A stretch of DNA of 10,556 nucleotides, taken from NCBI GenBank assembly GCA_036270095.1, contig DATBDE010000150.1:1-10556 (forward strand). Direction: 5' to 3'. Positions 6,757 through 10,556 of the stretch are shown piece after piece. The notes under the pieces are model-generated. The model ran no database searches and was not told the DNA's origin. It saw only the letters and a list, made by a program, of their open reading frames with translations. The translations under genes were made by a program, and so were the position numbers. How positions within the stretch are numbered: the stretch's first letter is position 1; the number at the start of each line of letters is the position of its first letter. Origin of the DNA: DATBDE01 sp036270095 (lineage in GTDB: Bacteria > Actinomycetota > Thermoleophilia > Solirubrobacterales > Solirubrobacteraceae).

Positions 6757-7073
6757 CACTCAACCTCCAGCTTGACGGTGTCGTTGTCCACGTGCACCGG
6801 GAAGATGTCCACCGGCTCGTACGCGGGGAGGGTCTTGGGCTTTCCGGTGCGCAGGTCGAACAGCGAACCGTGACGCGGACACTCGACGGTACAAGTCTCC
6901 GCGTCGAACTCGCCCTCGGCCAGCGGACCGTCGTCGTGGGAACAGCGGTCCTCGATGGCGAAATAGCTGCCATCGCAGTTGAAGACGCCGATCTCGAGGT
7001 CCTCCCAGGTCACGAGCTTGCGCTCGCCGTCGGGCAGTTCGGAGACGGTGCAGACATCGATGATCTCGGGCAA
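6756..7073 (-). CDS. Rieske [2Fe-2S] ferredoxin (non-haem iron oxygenase ferredoxin type)
   Basis: A 105-residue soluble Rieske protein with both cluster-binding boxes: CSHDDGPL (Cys44, His46) and CPRHGSLFD (Cys65, His68). The two Cys and two His ligate one [2Fe-2S] cluster. There is no membrane segment, so it resembles the ferredoxin component of ring-hydroxylating dioxygenases rather than a bc1-complex subunit. No oxygenase is nearby. Actinobacterial suf operons often carry such a protein, and its position between sufU and sufB suggests a dedicated electron carrier for, or client of, the assembly machine (inference). The start is TTG at 7073, supported by AGGAAA at 7076-7081; there is no ATG or GTG close by in frame. 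The sufB ribosome binding site lies inside the last codons. Confidence 0.93.
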   Translation of the reverse strand: MPEIIDVCTVSELPDGERKLVTWEDLEIGVFNCDGSYFAIEDRCSHDDGPLAEGEFDAETCTVECPRHGSLFDLRTGKPKTLPAYEPVDIFPVHVDNDTVKLEVE

Positions 7074-7097
7074 GATTTCCTAGTGTGGGAGTCGGGA

Positions 7098-7526
7098 TTA
7101 CAGTCTAGACGCCTCCGTGGGCGATCCCTGTTCCCCTTCGTCCTCCCACTCCGCTGCGGCACCCAGGCTCGCCGACTTGAGCACCTTGAGGCTCAGTAGC
7201 GCGCACTTGATGCGGGTGGCGGAGATGTCGATGCCGAGGAGGTCGAGCACGAACTGCTTGTCGAGGCGCAGCACGTCGTCGATCGGCATGCCGATGATCT
7301 CGTCGGAGACCATCGAGGCGCTGGCCTGGCTGATCGCGCAGCCCTGGCCCGAGAAGGCGAGGTCGGCGACGCGGTTGTCGCCGTCGAGCCTGAGCTGCAC
7401 GCGCAGCTCGTCGCCGCACAGCGGGTTGGTGTCGTGGGCCTCGAGGTCGGGGGCCTCGAGCTCGCCGAAGTGATGCGGGCGCTTGTAGTGCTCGAGGATG
7501 TACTCGCGGTAGAGGCTGTCGTCCAT
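7098..7526 (-). CDS. sufU: SufU/IscU-family Fe-S assembly protein, short form
   Basis: A 142-residue U-type scaffold family protein. The three metal/sulfur Cys are present: Cys37 in NPLCGDE (with Asp39), Cys63 in GQGCAISQASASM, and Cys108 in TRIKCALLSLKVL. SufU proteins use these residues and Asp to bind zinc and accept persulfide sulfur from SufS. Between the second and third Cys boxes the protein is about 14-18 residues shorter than B. subtilis SufU, going from LDLLGIDISA directly to TRIKC, so the SufU-specific insertion is nearly absent. The YREYILEHYKRPHHFG opening is SufU-like. The ATG at 7526 follows the sufC stop after 4 nt. The C-terminal 20 residues are acidic and polar (EWEDEGEQGSPTE) and probably disordered. 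Confidence 0.93.
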   Translation of the reverse strand: MDDSLYREYILEHYKRPHHFGELEAPDLEAHDTNPLCGDELRVQLRLDGDNRVADLAFSGQGCAISQASASMVSDEIIGMPIDDVLRLDKQFVLDLLGIDISATRIKCALLSLKVLKSASLGAAAEWEDEGEQGSPTEASRL

Positions 7527-7530
7527 GGCG

Positions 7531-8307
7531 CTACGCGGCCGCCTGCGCGACCTCGTCCTTGATCCAGCCGTAGCCCTTGCTCTCGAGCTCGGTGACGAGC
7601 TCGGGGCCGCCCTCCTTGACGATCCGGCCGTCGTAGAGGACGTGCACGAAGCCGGGCTGAACCAGGTGCAGGATGCGCTGGTAGTGGGTGATGATGAGGA
7701 TGCCCATGTCCGGGCCCGCCACCGCGTTGACGCCGTTGGCGACGATGCGCAGGGCGTCGATGTCCAGGCCCGAGTCGGTCTCGTCCAGGACGGCGACCTG
7801 CGGGCGCTGCATGGCGAGCTGGAGGATCTCCATGCGCTTCTTCTCGCCGCCGGAGAAGCCCTCGTTGAGGTAGCGGGAGGAGAACTCCCGCGGCACCTCG
7901 GCGAGGTCCATGGCCTCCTCGGTGGTCTTGCGGAAGTCCTTGAGCGAGATGGGCTCCTCGCCACGAGCCTCGCGATGGGCGTTGGCGACCATGCGCAGGT
8001 ACTTGGCCACGCTGACCCCCGGCACGGCGATCGGATACTGGAAGGCCATGAACAGGCCGGCGCGGGCGCGCTCGTCCGGATCGGCCTCGGTGACGTCCTC
8101 GCCGTTGAAGGTGATCGATCCCTCGGTCACCTCCATCCCCGGGTGGCCCATGATCGCGTTGGCCAGCGTCGACTTGCCGGAGCCGTTGGGGCCCATCAGG
8201 GCGTGGATCTCGCCCTTGGAGACGGTCAGGTCGACGCCCTTGAGGATCTCCTTCTCGGCGGCGCGGACGTGCAGGTTGCGAATTTCGAGGTCGGGCAAGG
8301 CGTTCAC
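7531..8307 (-). CDS. sufC: Fe-S assembly ATPase SufC
   Basis: A 258-residue ABC-type ATPase that powers SufBC2D in the cytosol; no membrane partners are needed. Motifs in order: Walker A GPNGSGKST (39-47), Q-loop at Gln90 in MAFQYP, ABC signature FSGGEKKR (151-158), Walker B VAVLDETDSGLD (171-182) with catalytic Glu176, and switch His208 in IITHYQR. The SufC-specific wording NEGFSGGEKKRMEILQ and LDETDSGLDIDAL separates it from transporter ATPases. The start is taken as GTG at 8307, 16 nt after the regulator stop. A GGAG at about 8310-8313 is very close to this GTG, so an in-frame TTG three codons later (MPDLEIRNL) remains an alternative. The spacing to both neighbours indicates one operon. 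Confidence 0.95.
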   Translation of the reverse strand: MNALPDLEIRNLHVRAAEKEILKGVDLTVSKGEIHALMGPNGSGKSTLANAIMGHPGMEVTEGSITFNGEDVTEADPDERARAGLFMAFQYPIAVPGVSVAKYLRMVANAHREARGEEPISLKDFRKTTEEAMDLAEVPREFSSRYLNEGFSGGEKKRMEILQLAMQRPQVAVLDETDSGLDIDALRIVANGVNAVAGPDMGILIITHYQRILHLVQPGFVHVLYDGRIVKEGGPELVTELESKGYGWIKDEVAQAAA

Positions 8308-8323
8308 TTCTCCAAGTTCGTTG

Positions 8324-8782
8324 TCAGGCGGGGACCGGCGCGGCGGGCGCGCGGCGAGACCCGAACTCGACCAGGTCGGCCAAGGTCGTCTCCTTCAGCG
8401 CGCGCACCATGCCGCCCTGGACCCGTGTCCACAGCAGCTTGGTGGCGCAGCCGTGGCCGTGGTCGGTCTCGTGCGAGCAGAGGACGCGCCGGACCTCGTC
8501 CGTGAAGCACTCCATCGGCGCGATCGTCCCCTCGAGCGCGAGCACCACCTCGTCCATGGTGATGTCGGCGGCAGGACGGGCGAGCGCGTAGCCGCCGTGG
8601 GCGCCGCGGGTCGAGACGACGAGGCTGGCCTTCTTCAGCTTGGCGACGACGTGCTCGAGGTACGGCAGCGGCAGGCCCTCGGCATCGGCGATGACGTTGA
8701 GCGGGGTCGGCCCGTCGGAGTGCTGCCGTCCGAGCTCGACCATCAGGCGCACGCCGTACTCGGCTCTGGTCGAGAAGATCAT
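8324..8782 (-). CDS. Rrf2-family transcriptional regulator, probable Fe-S sensor of the SUF operon
   Basis: A 152-residue winged-helix protein of the Rrf2 family (IscR, NsrR, CymR relatives). The opening MIFSTRAEYGVRLMVELG and the recognition/wing part PLPYLEHVVAKLKKASLVVSTRGAHGGYALARP (38-70) are family hallmarks. Three cysteines fall at Cys92, Cys102 and Cys112, with His104, His108 and His110 between the last two. IscR binds its cluster with three Cys and one His in this same region, so a cluster-sensing role is likely. It heads the sufC-U-Rieske-B-D unit with 16 nt to sufC, so autoregulation through the promoter at 8791-8796 is probable. Actinobacterial suf operons are more often governed by the unrelated SufR. 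The ATG at 8782 may be leaderless. Identity as IscR proper is not claimed. Confidence 0.9.
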   Translation of the reverse strand: MIFSTRAEYGVRLMVELGRQHSDGPTPLNVIADAEGLPLPYLEHVVAKLKKASLVVSTRGAHGGYALARPAADITMDEVVLALEGTIAPMECFTDEVRRVLCSHETDHGHGCATKLLWTRVQGGMVRALKETTLADLVEFGSRRAPAAPVPA

Positions 8783-8812
8783 CCCGACTAATCCTAGCGC
8801 CGAGGTCGGAAT
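8781..8812 (-). promoter_or_regulatory. SUF operon promoter with candidate operator
   Basis: On the minus strand TAGGAT (8791-8796) fits the TAnnnT -10 pattern and ends 8 nt before the regulator ATG, suggesting a leaderless or near-leaderless mRNA. An imperfect inverted repeat, ATCCCGAC (8781-8788) and GTCGGAAT (8805-8812), brackets the -10 with a 16-nt spacer and could be the site where the Rrf2 protein represses its own operon. The left half is part of the 9-mer AGTCGGGAT found at two other places in the window. All of this is pattern-based inference. Confidence 0.45.
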
Positions 8813-8819
8813 GGAGAAC

Positions 8820-8845
8820 GGGGGCGGACGGAGCCGCCCGCCCCC
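8820..8845 (-). terminator. GC-rich hairpin between the secreted protein gene and the SUF promoter
   Basis: The arms GGGGGCGG (8820-8827) and CCGCCCCC (8838-8845) pair perfectly, with a further short CG/CG inner stem after one A-C mismatch. It lies 10 nt past the stop of the minus-strand secreted protein gene and just upstream of the SUF promoter, so it is well placed to end the former transcript. The tract after it (GTTCTCCATT) is only mildly T-rich, so it is a weak intrinsic terminator by classical rules. Confidence 0.5.
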
Positions 8846-8855
8846 GCACCGTGGT

Positions 8856-9227
8856 TCAGCCTTGCTGGCTGAGCTTGGCCGAGATCGTCTTGCTCTTGCC
8901 GGCCGCGCAGCCGGACTTGGACGACGTCTGGGCGTAGTACTTGCCCGACTTGCTGACGCTGATCTTCCACTGGCCCCGGTCGCCGTTGGGCTGGGCGGTG
9001 TCGGTGCCGGACTTGGTCTTCTTGGTCCCGCTGACCCGGTAGAGCGTGACCTTGGTGGTCTCGCAGCTGCTCTTCGAGCTGCTGACGAAGCCCGAGAAGC
9101 CGTCGGCCTCGGTCTGGATCGAGACGCTGACCTTCGCCGCCGTCGCCGCGTTCGCGGTGGCGGTCACGCCCACCAGCGCCGCGACAGAGAGCAGCGCGAT
9201 CCCGCCTTTGGCGAGTTGACGCTTCAT
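8856..9227 (-). CDS. Small secreted Lys/Ser/Thr-rich protein of unknown function
   Basis: A 123-residue preprotein with a Sec signal peptide: MKRQLAKGG basic start, hydrophobic IALLSVAALVGV (10-21), and an Ala-x-Ala type site, probably after TATANA (residue 27). The mature part of about 96 residues is rich in Lys, Ser and Thr, has alternating beta-strand-like sequence (VSVSIQTEADGFSGFVSS, KVTLYRVSGTKK, GQWKISVSKSGKYYAQTSSK) and exactly two cysteines, Cys55 and Cys107, likely to form one disulfide. The pattern suggests a single extracellular beta-sandwich domain in which a Cys precedes the TLYR strand. I do not recognise a named family. The ATG at 9227 has a strong ribosome binding site, GGGAGGGA at 9231-9238. 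It appears monocistronic and is followed by a hairpin. Confidence 0.82.
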   Translation of the reverse strand: MKRQLAKGGIALLSVAALVGVTATANAATAAKVSVSIQTEADGFSGFVSSSKSSCETTKVTLYRVSGTKKTKSGTDTAQPNGDRGQWKISVSKSGKYYAQTSSKSGCAAGKSKTISAKLSQQG

Positions 9228-9316
9228 GTGTCCCTCCCGTTCGTTGCCTGTATGCCGGCGCGACCCTCTCAGATGACGGCGCGCACAAAGTCGGGATTGG
9301 GTATGGCTCGGCGGAC

Positions 9317-9322
9317 TACACT
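9317..9322 (+). promoter_or_regulatory. Candidate -10 element of the tRNA-Ala promoter
   Basis: TACACT is one base from the TATACT consensus and ends 12 nt before the tRNA 5' end, a normal distance for a tRNA transcript with a short leader. No convincing -35 hexamer is seen; TTGGGT at 9297-9302 is the nearest candidate but its spacing of 14 nt is short. Confidence 0.45.
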
Positions 9323-9334
9323 TGCCCCTCGCTA

Positions 9335-9407
9335 GGGGCTGTAGCTCAGCTGGGAGAGCGCCACACTGGCAGTGTGGAGGTCACGGGTTCGAGCCCCGTC
9401 AGCTCCA
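9335..9407 (+). tRNA. tRNA-Ala, anticodon GGC
   Basis: A 73-nt cloverleaf. The acceptor stem GGGGCTG pairs with CAGCTCC and includes the G3-U70 wobble that is the identity mark of tRNA-Ala, with discriminator A at 9407. The D arm is GCTCAGCTGGGAGAGC. The anticodon stem CCACA/TGTGG holds the loop CTGGCAG, giving anticodon GGC for GCC/GCU codons. The T arm is ACGGG-TTCGAGC-CCCGT. The 3' CCA is not encoded; TCC follows the discriminator, so it must be added after transcription. This fits the GC-rich codon usage of the window. Confidence 0.97.
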
Positions 9408-9455
9408 TCCACGGACCCCGGCGTAACACAACGTCGGCTGGCCCGTTGTGGAGGC

Positions 9456-10556
9456 ATGCGCTGCGCACTCCTCCTGCCCCCGGCCGCCGCCCTGCTCGAG
9501 GTCGCTGCCCCCGCGGCCGGCGCGGCCACCGTCTCCGCCACCATCACCCACAACTTCGACCCGGGCCTGCCCGCCAAGGGCGTCCCGCCCACGGTGAGCA
9601 CCTCCTCGAGCGTGCGCGTCAACGCGCCCTCCGGTGAAGTGAACACGATGACCCTGCGGCCCGCCGGCACCGATGTCGTCGAGGTCGAGGACACCACCAC
9701 GCCCGAGCGGGCCGGCGCCGGCTGCACCCAGCAGAGCCCGACCGTCGTGCGCTGCGCCGTGGGCGCCCCGCTCACCGTCAACGCCACGCTGGGCGACAAG
9801 GACGACGCCTGGGAGTCGGGCGCGGTCAACGCCACCGTCAACGGCGGCGCCGGCAACGACCGCCTGCACGCCGCCGGGCGCCTGGTCGACGGCGACGGCG
9901 ACGACACCCTGACCGCGATCGATGCGCCCGCCGTGACCGGCGGACCGACCGTGCTCGACGGCGGCGCCGGCGCCGACCACATGTCCGGAGGCGTCGTCTC
10001 CTACGCCGCGGGCACGGCGCCGGTCAGCGTCGACCTCGCCGACCCCGGCACCGACGGCGCGCCGGGCGAGGGCGACGTCATCGCCGCCGCCCAGGGCGCG
10101 ATCGGCGGCGCCGGCGACGACGCCCTGCTCGGCACCGACGGAGCCGACGTCCTCTACGGCGGCCCCGGCTCGGATCGGATCGACGGGCCGGGCCGGCGAC
10201 GACGTGGTCGGCGGCGGCCGGGCGCCGGGCAACGTCCCGGCCGGCGACGTGGCCGACGGCGCCGCGCCCACCGCGGCCACGCCCGAGACGCTGGTGGGCG
10301 GGCCCGGCAACGATCGGGTGGGCGGCGCCGGCACGCTGGACGGCGGCGACGGCGACGACCAGATCGCCGGCGACGGGAGCCTGACCGGCGGGGAGGGCGA
10401 CGACGCGCTGCGCGGCATCGGGCCCGGCGCGGTGCTGGACAGCGGGCCCGGCAACGACTCGGTGGCCGAGGACGCCTCCGCCTCGCCCACCGCGGCCACG
10501 TTCGGCAGCGGGCCGATCGTGCTGCGCGGCGGCCCCGGCGACGACGCCGTGAGCCC
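9456..10556 (+). CDS. Secreted RTX/hemolysin-type calcium-binding repeat protein, frameshifted and cut by the right edge
   Basis: An ORF starting at ATG 9456 with a signal-like N-terminus (MRCALLLPPAAALL, Ala-rich to about residue 25, likely cleavage near AGA/ATV), then a beta-rich non-repeat domain with Cys88 and Cys98, then Gly/Asp repeats of the RTX nonapeptide GGxGxDxU: GGAGNDRLH (130-138), DGDGDDTLT (145-153), GGAGADHMSGG (169-179), and GGAGDDALLGTDGADVLYGGPG (217-238). Such turns bind Ca2+ and fold as a beta-roll outside the cell. After about residue 244 (10185) this frame becomes an Arg-rich string while the RTX pattern continues in the next frame. Neither frame meets a stop before the edge. 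GGAGG at 9450-9454 is only 1 nt from the ATG, so the start may be imperfect. Function beyond Ca2+-binding surface protein is unknown. Confidence 0.65.
   Translation, partial: MRCALLLPPAAALLEVAAPAAGAATVSATITHNFDPGLPAKGVPPTVSTSSSVRVNAPSGEVNTMTLRPAGTDVVEVEDTTTPERAGAGCTQQSPTVVRCAVGAPLTVNATLGDKDDAWESGAVNATVNGGAGNDRLHAAGRLVDGDGDDTLTAIDAPAVTGGPTVLDGGAGADHMSGGVVSYAAGTAPVSVDLADPGTDGAPGEGDVIAAAQGAIGGAGDDALLGTDGADVLYGGPGSDRIDGPGRRRRGRRRPGAGQRPGRRRGRRRRAHRGHARDAGGRARQRSGGRRRHAGRRRRRRPDRRRREPDRRGGRRRAARHRARRGAGQRARQRLGGRGRLRLAHRGHVRQRADRAARRPRRRRREP
10195..10556 (+). pseudogene. Continuation of the RTX protein in the +1 frame after a one-base shift
   Basis: From 10195 the reading frame one base later than the upstream part gives uninterrupted RTX coding: GDDVVGGG, LVGGPGNDRVGGAGTLDGG (about 10291-10347), GDGDDQIAGDG, LTGGEGDDALRG, LDSGPGNDSV and LRGGPGDDAV to the edge. 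The first in-frame codon is not a start, so this is the displaced C-terminal half rather than a separate gene. Removing a single G from GGGCCGGGCC (10185-10194) would join both halves as DGPAGDDVV. Whether this is a true lesion or an assembly error cannot be decided here. Confidence 0.65.

Noticed and set aside
6756..7073. Rieske protein as part of a ring-hydroxylating dioxygenase system
   Set aside because: No oxygenase alpha or beta subunit or reductase of that type is near, and its tight placement inside the suf operon favours an Fe-S assembly context.
9332..9982. Minus-strand ORF across tRNA-Ala and the RTX gene
   Set aside because: Its C-terminus (GADGARTRDLHTASVALSQLSYSP region) is the familiar false translation of the antisense of a tRNA gene; the rest is antisense to the RTX protein.
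9880..10556. Possible CRISPR-like or minisatellite array at the right edge
   Set aside because: The repetition is at the level of Gly-Asp codons (GGCGACGAC type) with irregular spacing and protein-level RTX logic; there are no fixed repeat and spacer lengths.

Overview
The window is very GC-rich, densely packed DNA with strong third-position G/C in its genes and frequent GTG and TTG starts (six of the eleven starts inside the window are not ATG). The SUF-type Fe-S operon with a Rieske ferredoxin and SufU, the CFP30B/Rv0577-like two-domain VOC protein, the small secreted Lys/Ser-rich protein and the RTX repeat protein all point to a high-GC actinobacterium. My best guess is the Thermoleophilia/Solirubrobacterales side of the phylum; that placement is inference from protein flavour, not a search.

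Left edge (1-2339): a minus-strand pair, a divergent Tag-like DNA glycosylase followed by leuS (only its first 57 codons are present), shares a 4-nt GTGA stop/start overlap. It diverges across about 26 bp from a plus-strand pair, a two-domain VOC/glyoxalase protein and an alpha/beta hydrolase of the epoxide hydrolase type, which shares a 4-nt TTGA overlap. The hydrolase runs tail-to-tail into the SUF unit with a 10-nt overlap of the two coding ends.

Centre (2330-8782): one long minus-strand transcription unit. In order of transcription it holds an Rrf2-family regulator, sufC (ATPase), sufU (scaffold or sulfur transfer), a Rieske [2Fe-2S] ferredoxin, sufB, sufD, an M20 metallopeptidase and a small flavin reductase-like protein. 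SufB, SufC and SufD make the cluster assembly complex. SufU accepts or relays sulfur, the Rieske protein is a likely electron carrier or client, and the Rrf2 protein probably senses Fe-S status. The cysteine desulfurase SufS, which feeds this pathway, is not in the window. A 59-bp palindromic element with perfect 15-bp terminal inverted repeats fills the gap between the last two genes and ends 3 nt from the start codon of the flavin reductase gene.

Right edge (8783-10556): a GC-rich hairpin separates the SUF promoter from a small secreted protein gene (minus strand). Then come tRNA-Ala(GGC) and a secreted RTX-type calcium-binding repeat protein (plus strand) that runs off the window. The RTX reading frame changes by one nucleotide near 10185-10194, so this is either a pseudogene, a sequencing error or a phase-variable site.

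No CRISPR array, phage module, complete insertion sequence or defence system is visible. The most unusual things are the palindromic element inside the operon, the RTX frameshift, the short-type SufU, the Tag homologue without its canonical residues, and a 9-mer (AGTCGGGAT) that occurs three times at or beside gene boundaries, one of them at the SUF promoter.
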